A model generated the notes under the pieces. It worked only from the letters and a program-made list of their open reading frames with translations, was not told where the DNA came from and made no database searches. From Candidatus Poribacteria bacterium (GTDB taxonomy: Bacteria > Poribacteria > WGA-4E > GCA-2687025), in NCBI GenBank assembly GCA_018644665.1, contig JABGQA010000066.1:1-64000 (forward strand): 64,000 nucleotides of DNA. The letters are read 5' to 3'. The position numbers and the translations under genes are program-made. Within the stretch, counting starts at the first letter, position 1; the number at the start of each line of letters is the position of its first letter. Below are positions 51,759-60,703 of the stretch, one piece after another.

Positions 51759-53033
51759 TCAGACCGTCGTCGCGCCTTGCTCTCTCAGGAGCGCGATCAA
51801 CGCCTCCTCGATCGGCCCCTTCTCCCAGTGCCCCTCCGCCAGCGTCAGCGCGCTGCGGTCGTAGTCGTCGACAACGGCGACCTCCGCTCCCTGCGTAATC
51901 AGCGCGCGAGTTATCTCCAGATGCGCCTCCGTCGGGGCGAACCCGCGCGCCGCAAGCACGCTCAGGTGGAGAGGTCGGAAGCCCCACGCGTTGCGCTGGT
52001 TCACGTCTGCTCCTCGCTCCAGAAGCAACCGGACGACATCGACATGCCCACACTCGGCCGCGGCGTGGAGCGGCGCGTAGTCTCCCATGGGCCGCGTGGC
52101 ATTGACCAGGGTCGCGTCGCCGTCCAGACCCTCCGCCACGCGTTCGGCCATGCCGAAACTCGCCGCCGCGTGGATGTCGATATCCGCGCCGAACTCCGCT
52201 AAGAGCGCGCCCATCTCTACGAGCCCGGCTTCGGCGGCGTGCTCGACGATGGCGTGGCCGTGGAACTCCGCGTTCGCCTGAGATGGGTCCGCCTCCAGCG
52301 CGGCGCGCGCCTCTGGCAACATGCTGAACTTCACGGCGACGAAGATGTCCGCCGCGGCCCCCGCGTCCACGAGCAGACGGACGACATCGCCATGGCCGTG
52401 CGCTGCCGCCCGGTCCAGCGGTGTCTCGCCGTCATCGTCGGTCGCGGTCACGTCGGCGCCGGCGTCTATGAACGCTCGGATCACATCGATGGCCCCGCCC
52501 GTACTCGCCTCGTGCATGGGCGTTCGGCCGTCTTTGTCGCGGGTGGTTGCGAGCTTGGGGTCGGCCGCCAGGAGCGCTGCGAGCGCGTCGGCGTCATACG
52601 CGTAGGCGGCGCGGAACGTGGCCAAGACATCAGGGTCGCCTGCGTCGACTGTGGCGTCGACCGCCCCCGCCTCAACGAGCATGCGGCAGATGTCCACGTG
52701 CTTGCCCTGCGCGGCGTAGTGGATGGGGTTTCCCCCGGACGACGTCACGTCAACATCCGCTTCGATCAGCACACGCGCCACGTCCGCGCGGCCGTTGTAG
52801 GCGGCGTAGACGATGGGCGTCCATCCCCAGTCGTTCCCCGCGTCCCTCTCGACCCCGCGTTCGAGGAGCAGTGCGGCGATGTCGGCGTGACCCCGCATCG
52901 CGGCCATGTGGAGCGGGCCGCCGCCGTTTTCGTCTCTTGCCGCCATCAGCGAGGGATCGGCGTCCAGCGACTCGCGTACGACCTCGATCTTCCCATCCCG
53001 GGCGGCATGTAGCACGGCGTCGCGCTCAGGCAT
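51759..53033 (-). CDS. Ankyrin-repeat protein
   Basis: A 424-residue protein made of about a dozen ankyrin repeats with the usual 'G-x-T/P-L-H-x-A' turns ('DENGGGPLHMAAMRGHADIA', 'DKDGRTPMHEASTGGAIDVI', 'DDDGETPLDRAAAHGHGDVV'). No signal peptide, so it is probably a cytoplasmic protein-binding scaffold. AGGAGG lies before the ATG at 53033, and a TATACT -10 lies around 53162-53167. It runs convergently with the small gene at 51510. Partner unknown. Confidence 0.9.
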   Translation of the reverse strand: MPERDAVLHAARDGKIEVVRESLDADPSLMAARDENGGGPLHMAAMRGHADIAALLLERGVERDAGNDWGWTPIVYAAYNGRADVARVLIEADVDVTSSGGNPIHYAAQGKHVDICRMLVEAGAVDATVDAGDPDVLATFRAAYAYDADALAALLAADPKLATTRDKDGRTPMHEASTGGAIDVIRAFIDAGADVTATDDDGETPLDRAAAHGHGDVVRLLVDAGAAADIFVAVKFSMLPEARAALEADPSQANAEFHGHAIVEHAAEAGLVEMGALLAEFGADIDIHAAASFGMAERVAEGLDGDATLVNATRPMGDYAPLHAAAECGHVDVVRLLLERGADVNQRNAWGFRPLHLSVLAARGFAPTEAHLEITRALITQGAEVAVVDDYDRSALTLAEGHWEKGPIEEALIALLREQGATTV

Positions 53034-53233
53034 GTGTTCCTCCTGCGCCAGCTAGCAGCGCTTGCATAGGGTGTCACTCGCAGCGAAGAGGGCTGCTGAC
53101 CTCGCGCCCTCGACACGTGGGGCCGGGCGCCGTGGAGAGGAGGCGGCAGATCGCGCGCGGCAGTATACGCCACGTACAACGATTGGATGTGTGCCCGGGA
53201 TGCACGTTCGTAAAGCACGCGTGGAAAGGGCCT

Positions 53234-54643
53234 TTACGCGGCCGACCACGCGAAGTCTCGGTCGAGCGGGTAGAGCGGCCGAGCGACGCGCTCGAACGGC
53301 AGCGAGCCCATGCGCAGGTCGGTGAAGCCAGGGCTTAGCGCCATGATCGCGCGCGGGGCGTTATCCCGCAGTTCGGGGAATAGGTAGCCGAGCTTCACCA
53401 CGACCACCTTCCGGTCCAGCGGGTTGATGCCGGCGCTCTCGAACGCGCCGAGCGAGGCGAACGCGCGCCGATCCGCGGCGAGCACGATTTCGACGCCGCC
53501 GACCTGCACGGTCGCCACCTGCGTGTCCGCCGGTTCGTCCAGATGCTGGACGATGCCCACGACATCCAACGGCGCGCCGTTCACGGCGTCCAACTTGCCG
53601 CCTACGGACAGCGACACCGTGGCTCCCACGCCGGCCTCACTGCACGACCGCACGGCCTCGGCGTCCGCGATGCCCGCGACGACGGCGCCCGACGCGCCGG
53701 CCTGGATCAGCCGGCGCGCGATGTCCGGGTTGTCGCCGCCGCCGCCCGCGGTGACGTTGTCGCCGGAGTCCGAGATGAAAACGGTGCGTTCGGGGGCCGA
53801 GAGGGCTGTGTCCACCGCGTCGCCGACGGGTAAGGTCTCAACGTCGGGGCCGAAGTCCTCGCGTCGATCCCAGACGGCCTGCGCGAGTTCTGCGGCGAGC
53901 CCGTGCGCCAGGCCACGATCGCGCTCCGCGACGACGATCGCCGCGGGCGACGTGTGCGGCCCGTCCGTCCAGGAGCACCCGATGAACAGCGACGCGTCCA
54001 GGACGCCGGGTAGAGACTCGATCTCTGGCAGGCGCGCGTAGAGCGACGCGGACGGCTCGACCTCCGTGATCGCGTACTCGCCGGGGAGGAGTAGGGGCGG
54101 CTTCACCATCTCGCAGACCGGTCGGATGCCCTCGCGCAGGCAGCGCGTGAGATGCGCTACCGCGCGTCGTCGCGTCGGACCGCCGTCTCGGTGTGGGGCC
54201 GTGCGGAGCGCGGTCATGATGTTGAGCGCCGCGACGACGTCCGGCGCGACGTTGCCGTGCAGGTCGAAGCTCGCCGAGATGAGCGTGTCCGGGCCGACGA
54301 CCTCGCGCACCGCGCGTAGCAGGTCGCTCTCCCCGTCGCCGACGCCCTCGACCTCCATCGCGCCGTGTAGCGCGAGGTACACGCCATCGACGGGGCCCGC
54401 GTCACGTAGGCGCTCTACCAACTCGTCCCGTAGCTGCGTGTACGCCTGTTCCTCGACGAGGCCGTGTGGCGAGGCGCTCGCCATGAGCGTAGGCGCCCAC
54501 TCGACGTCGCCGCCACCGGCCTCCGCCCAGAACCCGTCGTCGCTGATGTCGCTCCCGCGGCGGACGTGGAAGTCGTCGATGCTCGTGCGCAGCGTCGAAA
54601 ACGTGTTCGTCTCGTGGCCGATTCCGCCGATGGCGATTCTCAT
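53234..54643 (-). CDS. M81-family metallopeptidase (MlrC-like)
   Basis: A 469-residue protein of the MlrC/M81 group. The start 'MRIAIGGIGHETNTFS' is diagnostic, followed by 'YLALHGAMEVEGVGDGESDL', 'ISASFDLHGNVAPDVV' and 'TAPHRD' with the likely zinc ligands. The C-terminal DUF1485-type half has 'FISDSGDNVTAGGGGDNPD'. MlrC hydrolyses linear microcystin; homologues in soil and sponge bacteria act on unknown amides. The ATG at 54643 has AAAGGA 7 bp upstream and is preferred to the GTG at 54649. It follows the large secreted protein gene by 30 bp. Confidence 0.9.
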   Translation of the reverse strand: MRIAIGGIGHETNTFSTLRTSIDDFHVRRGSDISDDGFWAEAGGGDVEWAPTLMASASPHGLVEEQAYTQLRDELVERLRDAGPVDGVYLALHGAMEVEGVGDGESDLLRAVREVVGPDTLISASFDLHGNVAPDVVAALNIMTALRTAPHRDGGPTRRRAVAHLTRCLREGIRPVCEMVKPPLLLPGEYAITEVEPSASLYARLPEIESLPGVLDASLFIGCSWTDGPHTSPAAIVVAERDRGLAHGLAAELAQAVWDRREDFGPDVETLPVGDAVDTALSAPERTVFISDSGDNVTAGGGGDNPDIARRLIQAGASGAVVAGIADAEAVRSCSEAGVGATVSLSVGGKLDAVNGAPLDVVGIVQHLDEPADTQVATVQVGGVEIVLAADRRAFASLGAFESAGINPLDRKVVVVKLGYLFPELRDNAPRAIMALSPGFTDLRMGSLPFERVARPLYPLDRDFAWSAA

Positions 54644-54673
54644 GCTCACGTCCTTTCCCGGCCGGTCGACGCG

Positions 54674-56170
54674 CTACTCGGCTGCGACCGGGGCGATGAG
54701 CAGCGTCGCCGCAGCGCCGTCGGCATGGAGCCACCACCCCTGCCCGGGAGGCATCGCGTAGGGCGTGGCCTCGTCAGAGTCTCGCGCGACGTACGCCTGA
54801 GACGGGCCGTCCAGGTAGTAGATTCGGTTGTCGGCGACGCCTGCGGAGGCCGCTTGGGACGCGGTGAGAAGCACGCCGCCGTCGTCTACGGCGATCGTCG
54901 CGTCGCTCCACGCCACGGCGAACGCGAAGGGGTTCGCCAAGAGATTCCATCCCACGCTCAGCGGGATGCCGAACCCGCGCGTGGGATCGACCGACTGCCC
55001 GATGACCTGTCGCGTCTCGTCGACATCGCCGACGACGGCGACGAGCCACCCATGCCCGGGCGCGAAGTCGTCCGTGGCGACCGGGGTCGCGTCGCCGAGT
55101 GGCCCGGCGGATTCCCAGCGCTGCGTCAGAGCGTTCCACCGCCACGCGAACCACTCGGTTAGAAAGCCACCGTCGGCGTCGTCGAACGTGGACCCCAGCG
55201 CCGCGATGTCCGGCCAGACGGCCGGAGCCAACGCGTTCCACACAGGCTGCGGCCCAGGTGTCGGCGCCAACGTGAGACTCGACGGCCCTACGACGGAGAT
55301 GCCGCCGGGCGCGGACGCCGAATATGTCCGTTGGCGGCCGGTACCCGTGTCGTCGAGTTCCGTGTACCAGAGGACTCCACGTGTCGTGACGTAGGTGCGC
55401 GGGACCCTCACCGTCCAGACCCCACCGACACCCTGCGCGAAGTGCTTCGTTCGGAATAGCGTCTCGCCGCCACGGGCATAGTAGAGGGTCGCGCGCGTGA
55501 TCGTCTCGGGGAACTCACCGACAAGCGCCTCGATGGTGATGGCCTCCCCTGCCGGGGCCACGCCTGGGGCGCGCACCTCAACGGCCACGGAGCGGACGCG
55601 TATCGTGTAGACCGCCCTGACCCCTAGCTCAACAGGCAGTGTCGCCGTCTCACGCATGTCGATGTCCATGCCGTCGTCGTTGGTCATGCGGACATCGGCC
55701 CAGTACGCATCGATCTCAGACACGTCCCACGCCAGATGCCAATCCGTGACATGCGGGGGGAAGCCGCCCTCTGCGTCTACTACCAGCGTCCATACGACAT
55801 CCGCCGCCGCTACGGCAGGGAAGCCACGCAAGTCGACGAGCATTGATCTCAGCCAGTCGCGCTCCTCCTTCGCGGCGTAGAAATGCGCGGACGGCGTCGT
55901 GGTGCCGAGCGGGAAGCTCGGCGCCGGCGGCGGCGCGAGGTCGTCCTGGGGGCCGTCGGGCTCGCCATCGAACCCGTCTGTTGCGCCCTGTGCGATCCCG
56001 AACGCAGTCGGAAGCATCGTCGTCGCTACCCCGTCGACCAGGCCGTTCGCCTCAATGCTCGCGGTCCATGGCGTCGGCGCAGCGAAGGCTCGCACGCCGG
56101 CCATCAGCGTGCCAGCGACAAGCAGAGACGCCAACATCGAGGACCGCGACCACGGGAGAGGGTTGGTCAT
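54674..56170 (-). CDS. Large secreted protein of unknown function
   Basis: A 498-residue exported protein. The signal peptide is near residues 10-30 ('SMLASLLVAGTLMAGVRAFA'), and the ATG at 56170 has AGGG nine bases upstream (an ATG at 56179 is also possible). The mature part is beta-rich and acidic. The C-terminus carries a 'LSVGWNLLANPFAFAV' motif and a closing 'MPPGQGWWLHADGAA', a tail layout seen in many secreted proteins of environmental bacteria. It precedes the M81 gene on the same strand, so they may form a unit. No enzymatic motif found. Confidence 0.75.
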   Translation of the reverse strand: MTNPLPWSRSSMLASLLVAGTLMAGVRAFAAPTPWTASIEANGLVDGVATTMLPTAFGIAQGATDGFDGEPDGPQDDLAPPPAPSFPLGTTTPSAHFYAAKEERDWLRSMLVDLRGFPAVAAADVVWTLVVDAEGGFPPHVTDWHLAWDVSEIDAYWADVRMTNDDGMDIDMRETATLPVELGVRAVYTIRVRSVAVEVRAPGVAPAGEAITIEALVGEFPETITRATLYYARGGETLFRTKHFAQGVGGVWTVRVPRTYVTTRGVLWYTELDDTGTGRQRTYSASAPGGISVVGPSSLTLAPTPGPQPVWNALAPAVWPDIAALGSTFDDADGGFLTEWFAWRWNALTQRWESAGPLGDATPVATDDFAPGHGWLVAVVGDVDETRQVIGQSVDPTRGFGIPLSVGWNLLANPFAFAVAWSDATIAVDDGGVLLTASQAASAGVADNRIYYLDGPSQAYVARDSDEATPYAMPPGQGWWLHADGAAATLLIAPVAAE

Positions 56171-56244
56171 CCCGGACATCCCTGTTCTAATGGGACAGAG
56201 CGGCCGTCGCGGCCGCGGTTCGTCGAGGAGGTTAGACGGTCAGG

Positions 56245-58170
56245 ATGGAGCGCGTTGCACCCAACGCGAAGCGGCCCACGCCGCACGACGCGCAGTACGT
56301 CACATGGCGCGCTGTGCTCACCGGGCTCCTACTGATGCCGCCCAACGCGTACTTCGCGATGCAGCGCGGCATAGAGTGGAGCGGGCCGCCCGGCACCATC
56401 TCCCTGCTATACAACGTCGTGTTCGTGCTTCTTGTTCTGACATCCCTCAATCGACTGCTCAAGCGGTTCGCTCCACGCCACGCGTACACGCAGGGCGAGT
56501 TCGTCACGATCTACGCGATGCTATGCGTCGCGACGACGCTCGCAGGGCACGACCTCATCCAGGTGCTCGCCCCGGTGCTCGCCTACGGAGACCGGTACGC
56601 CACGCCTGAGAACGACTGGCGCGCGCTGTTCGGTGACCGGCTGCCACACTGGCTCATCGTGCGTGACGACGCGGCGTTGCGCAACCTCTTCGACGGTCAG
56701 TCGAACCCGTACGACCCGGCGAACTTTATCCCGTGGCTCCGGCCGGTGTTCTGGTGGTCGGTGTTGCTCATCCTCATCGTCCTCACGACGCTCTGCATGT
56801 GCGCCGTGATACGCCGGCAATGGACCGAGCACGAACGCCTCGCGTACCCGATCATCGAGATGCCGTACGAGATGACCGTCGAGGGCGGGTCGACGCGCTT
56901 CTTCAGCAGTCGACTGCTTTGGTGCGGCTTCGCGCTCGGCGCCGGCGTGGACCTCATAAACGGCATCCACCACTTCGTGCCGACCGTGCCTTTGATCCCC
57001 ATACGCACGATCAACCTCGGGGTGTTCTTCACCGACAAGCCGTGGAGCGGCATGGGGTGGACGCCGCTCTGCTTCTTCCCGTTCATCATCGGCCTCGGGT
57101 TCGTCATGCCGGTCGATCTGTCGCTGTCGATATGGGTGTTCTACCTCGTGTGGAAGGTCGAGCGGATCGTCAGCGCGGGGATGGGCTGGGAGCGCTTCAT
57201 CGACACGTCCTATTCCAGCACGCAGCCGGTGGGAGCGTTCCTCACGCTGCTGGCGTTCGCGCTCTTCACCGCTCGGCGTCATCTGCGCGATGTCGCGCGC
57301 GCCGCGTTTGGCGCCGCCGTCGACGACGCCGACGAGCCCGTGCCTTACCGGTACGCCTTCTGGGGCGCGGTAATCGGGTTTGTGGGTATCGTGCTGTTCT
57401 GGATGCGCGCGGGCGGCAGCCCCGGCATGGTGGCGCTCGTATTCGCCGTGTACCTGGGATTCATACTGTGGGGCACGCGCATTCGCGCGGAAGTCGGGCC
57501 TCCGGCTCTCACGCTCTACCGACCGACACACTTCGTCGTGGACACCCTCGGCACGGGCCGCGTTGGGAAGGACAACCTAGCGCTGTTCGCGCTCGTTCAG
57601 GGGGTGATGCGCGCCTTCCGCAGCCACCCGATGCCGCACATGCTCGAGACGATGAAGCTCGGGCGACGCGCGCGCATGTCGCGCGAAGGCAAGCTGGTCC
57701 TGGTGATACTCGGGTCGGCGGCGATCGCAGCCCCGATGGGGTTCTGGGCGTTCCTGGACGTCTGCTATCGCCGTGGCACGTATGGCTGGTTCGGGCGAGA
57801 GGCGTATCTGAACGCACAGGCGTGGCTATATCGCATCGACCCGAACCCCGACTGGCCCGACATCGCCATGATGGCCGGGGCGTCGGTGTTCACGCTCCTG
57901 CTCATGTTCATGCGCACGCGCTTCCTGTGGTGGAAGCTCCATCCGCTCGGCTACTCCATGGCGATGAACTGGACCACCGAGTGGGCGTGGTTCCCGATAT
58001 TCATGGGCTGGGCCGCGAAGGCCGCGATCCTGAACCACGGCGGCATCCGCGGCTACCGACGCGCGTCGTTCTTCTTCTACGGCCTCATCCTGGGTGACTT
58101 CACGATGGGCGCCATGCTGAACATCGCGGGGCTCTTCTACGGTCAGCGGATATACGTCTTCTGGCACTAG
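56245..58170 (+). CDS. Large polytopic membrane protein, DUF6785/DUF6784-like (paralogue 4)
   Basis: A 641-residue paralogue. Central block 'RRQWTEHERLAYPIIEMPYE', pre-terminal block 'LWWKLHPLGYSMAMNWT' and C-terminal block 'GGIRGYRRASFFFYGLILGD'. About 12-14 membrane segments, no cleavable signal. The ATG at 56245 follows a plausible AGGAGG about 15 bp upstream. It is divergent from the secreted-protein/M81 unit and convergent with the DUF3352-like gene. Only paralogues 2 and 4 lie on the plus strand. Substrate unknown. Confidence 0.85.
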   Translation: MERVAPNAKRPTPHDAQYVTWRAVLTGLLLMPPNAYFAMQRGIEWSGPPGTISLLYNVVFVLLVLTSLNRLLKRFAPRHAYTQGEFVTIYAMLCVATTLAGHDLIQVLAPVLAYGDRYATPENDWRALFGDRLPHWLIVRDDAALRNLFDGQSNPYDPANFIPWLRPVFWWSVLLILIVLTTLCMCAVIRRQWTEHERLAYPIIEMPYEMTVEGGSTRFFSSRLLWCGFALGAGVDLINGIHHFVPTVPLIPIRTINLGVFFTDKPWSGMGWTPLCFFPFIIGLGFVMPVDLSLSIWVFYLVWKVERIVSAGMGWERFIDTSYSSTQPVGAFLTLLAFALFTARRHLRDVARAAFGAAVDDADEPVPYRYAFWGAVIGFVGIVLFWMRAGGSPGMVALVFAVYLGFILWGTRIRAEVGPPALTLYRPTHFVVDTLGTGRVGKDNLALFALVQGVMRAFRSHPMPHMLETMKLGRRARMSREGKLVLVILGSAAIAAPMGFWAFLDVCYRRGTYGWFGREAYLNAQAWLYRIDPNPDWPDIAMMAGASVFTLLLMFMRTRFLWWKLHPLGYSMAMNWTTEWAWFPIFMGWAAKAAILNHGGIRGYRRASFFFYGLILGDFTMGAMLNIAGLFYGQRIYVFWH

Positions 58171-58225
58171 ATCCTGGGTGGCGCCGCGACGCAAGTACTC
58201 ACGGCAGCCACCGGAGAGCTACCAC

Positions 58226-60493
58226 TCACGGTGAGGTCCGCTTCGGCCGGGGTGCGCCAGGGCTACCCAGCAACCGCACCGCGTCGATCGCCTCCCGCCC
58301 GCGGGCATTGTGCCCGGTGTCGACCCAGATCTTGAGACCGGTTACGGGGAACTCCGTCCGCGGCCAGGTCACCAGGAGGTCGTGCGGAACGTCCGACGGG
58401 CTCGAGTCCTCGCCCGCCCAGACGGTATGCAGAGCCCCGTGCTCATCGAGCACATCCACCCGCCGGACGAACCCGTTGCCATGTGTCTCGCGGATCACGG
58501 CGCCCACCGCGTGGACGGGCTCTGAGTAACCTAGAACAAGGTACTCCATGCCGCCGTCGCCAGGGGACGGCGCCCACGCAGTCGGGATATCGCCGTAACT
58601 GAAGGTGTTCGGCACGCCCAACGCCTGCGTCGCCGCCCACTCGGGACGGCCGTATTCCGAGCTGAACCCAAGCACAGAGGTGGCCCACTGGGCGTGGGGT
58701 TGGTCGCCGGGGCCACGGTGGGAACGCCCCAACGGAGGCGGCGCGCCTGGCGGCCGGCCGGCGCTCGCCGCAGCCGCCGCCAGAACCTGCGCCAGCGGAG
58801 CCAAGCCGGCGACGTCGAGGACCACCCGCGTCGAGACTCCATCGCCTCGGTTGATGCTCACGATGCCGATGCTGTGTTCCTCAGGGAGGAACTGGGTGAC
58901 CGCGTTCAGGGCCTGCGCCTCCGGGACCACCCCGCCAAGGGCGCGCGCTATCGACTTGACCGCCAGGTTGGGCGAGATGTACCCGCCCGAACTCCCCTCG
59001 GCGGGCAGCATGGCAAGCAGGGCGGCAGGCAACTTATGCTGCACCGTTTCGCCGCCACCTTGATGTCTCTGGACCGCGTCCGTGACCGCCTTGGACGACG
59101 TGGAGACCACTACGAACGCGTAGTCGTCGACGAACGTGTGCCACAGCCCGATCTCCGCCGGGAGCGCGACCTGGACGGGCGCGGGGACATCCCGAAATGC
59201 TGCGGGCGCGAACGTCACCTCCCAGCCGTTCACGACGCCCCACGGGTGATGAGCAACGGTCTTGCTGACCCACGCCACGGTCTCCTCCGGCGAGTCGGTG
59301 GAAGCGGCGGCAACCAGGTCGTCGTACAGCGTAGACAGGGCATCATCGAATGCAAGCTGCGAAGCCTGCTCGACCGGGACGACGCAGATGATGTCTGGGA
59401 AGACGGCGTCGGCGACCCGCGCCGTCAGGGTGACCTCACCGACGTAGTCGCCCGGGATCGCCTCCGCGGCTGCTGTGAACGCTCTGGCGATGGGCTCCGG
59501 CGCGGGCGGCATCTGCTTAGATGTGGCCTCCACGATGGAGGACCGCATTACGGCGCCGGACACGATGGATGACGTCACAAGGAAGGCATCTGCCGGTAGT
59601 GATGTCAGTCGTGCGAGAGGTCGGTTTGGCGCGGTGGCCTGCTCGGCCCAGGGGCTGCCAGGTCGTGGCCGCGTCTCCGTATCCACGATGATCGACGTGT
59701 CGTCGATCTGAACAGTGATTCCGACCTCGTCCAGGTCTGTGACAAGCTGCCTGAGAGAATCCTGCGCGGCCTGGTCGGCCTCGTCGGCAGACCCGCCGTC
59801 GGTCGCGGGTCCGCCCCACTCCTCTATCCTCGCCACCGCAGCGGTCTCCATGGCGTCGACGTTGGCATACACCGCGATGTCGGCTCCGGCTGTCAGGACG
59901 GACAGGGGGCGACTGTCCTCGCCGCCGCCGCGCAACAGTGGAGCCTCGGCTCCGCGCGCTACGTCGAGCAGGCGTGGCATCAGGCCGGGTGATTTGGTGT
60001 AGAGCAGCAGACTGTCGACAAAGGCGAAGGCCGCGTCGTGGCTCTCCATGTAGGGCAAGCCTTCGTACTCTTTGGCCGCGAGCTTCTGGCGCTGCATCAA
60101 CTGCGCGCGCACTGTGGCCTGGTCGCGTACCCCAACGACCGCCGCCATCGAGTCGACATCCGGCGCCAGGAACACGAACACGATGCCGGTATCGAGTCTC
60201 AGCCCAAGTTCGGCGAGGTCGGCGTTGCTCGTGAAGCCAGCGCGCACGAAACCCGCTATCGCGCGGGGAAGAATCCCGGACGACTCCGGCCCTAGCGGCG
60301 AGACCAAGTTGGCCAGCATGTCGATGTCGTCGGTCAAGCGCTCGACGTCGTGGATGCGCACCACGGCAACGGCATCGGCCGGCACGATTGCCATCGGGGA
60401 CGTCAGCTCGGCGCGCGCGGGGACAGGCCCGGCGGCGAGGAGCGCGAAACACGCGGCAATACAGGTCCACGAGCGGACAGATACCGAAGGCAT
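58226..60493 (-). CDS. Secreted DUF3352-like protein with C-terminal beta-sandwich domain
   Basis: A 755-residue exported protein. Signal peptide near residues 8-30; the ATG at 60493 is preferred to a codon at 60550. Residues ~35-580 resemble DUF3352-type proteins ('AIVPADAVAVVRIHDVERLT', 'GLRLDTGIVFVFLAPDVDSM', 'VSTSSKAVTDAVQRHQGG'). A C-terminal ~150-residue domain ('LGFSSEYGRPEWAATQALGV', 'EYLVLGYSEPVHAVGAVIRE') resembles a galactose-binding-like module. Surface-exposed, function unknown. It is convergent with paralogue 4 and lies 210 bp downstream of paralogue 5. Confidence 0.75.
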   Translation of the reverse strand: MPSVSVRSWTCIAACFALLAAGPVPARAELTSPMAIVPADAVAVVRIHDVERLTDDIDMLANLVSPLGPESSGILPRAIAGFVRAGFTSNADLAELGLRLDTGIVFVFLAPDVDSMAAVVGVRDQATVRAQLMQRQKLAAKEYEGLPYMESHDAAFAFVDSLLLYTKSPGLMPRLLDVARGAEAPLLRGGGEDSRPLSVLTAGADIAVYANVDAMETAAVARIEEWGGPATDGGSADEADQAAQDSLRQLVTDLDEVGITVQIDDTSIIVDTETRPRPGSPWAEQATAPNRPLARLTSLPADAFLVTSSIVSGAVMRSSIVEATSKQMPPAPEPIARAFTAAAEAIPGDYVGEVTLTARVADAVFPDIICVVPVEQASQLAFDDALSTLYDDLVAAASTDSPEETVAWVSKTVAHHPWGVVNGWEVTFAPAAFRDVPAPVQVALPAEIGLWHTFVDDYAFVVVSTSSKAVTDAVQRHQGGGETVQHKLPAALLAMLPAEGSSGGYISPNLAVKSIARALGGVVPEAQALNAVTQFLPEEHSIGIVSINRGDGVSTRVVLDVAGLAPLAQVLAAAAASAGRPPGAPPPLGRSHRGPGDQPHAQWATSVLGFSSEYGRPEWAATQALGVPNTFSYGDIPTAWAPSPGDGGMEYLVLGYSEPVHAVGAVIRETHGNGFVRRVDVLDEHGALHTVWAGEDSSPSDVPHDLLVTWPRTEFPVTGLKIWVDTGHNARGREAIDAVRLLGSPGAPRPKRTSP

Positions 60494-60703
60494 ACGTCGC
60501 GTCCCTTCCCGGCTCGGGCGGCGAATCCGGCGGGAGGCCCTGAGCGCCACACATCAGAGGTCCGCCTACAAAGAAGGTAGCCTATCTGGTCGGCGGCGAG
60601 GAGGTCGGCCGGGTAGCATGGCGCGCGCCGGCGTGCCCGGAGAGCACGACCGATCGCGGTCGACAGGCGCGTCCCACGGCACGGTCCTGGGCGAGCCGGC
60701 CGG

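Noticed and set aside
53209-53238. CGTAAAG...CTTTACG inverted repeat after the M81 gene
   Set aside because: Only 7-bp arms with a 16-nt loop and no T-run; it overlaps the stop codon. Too weak to call a terminator.
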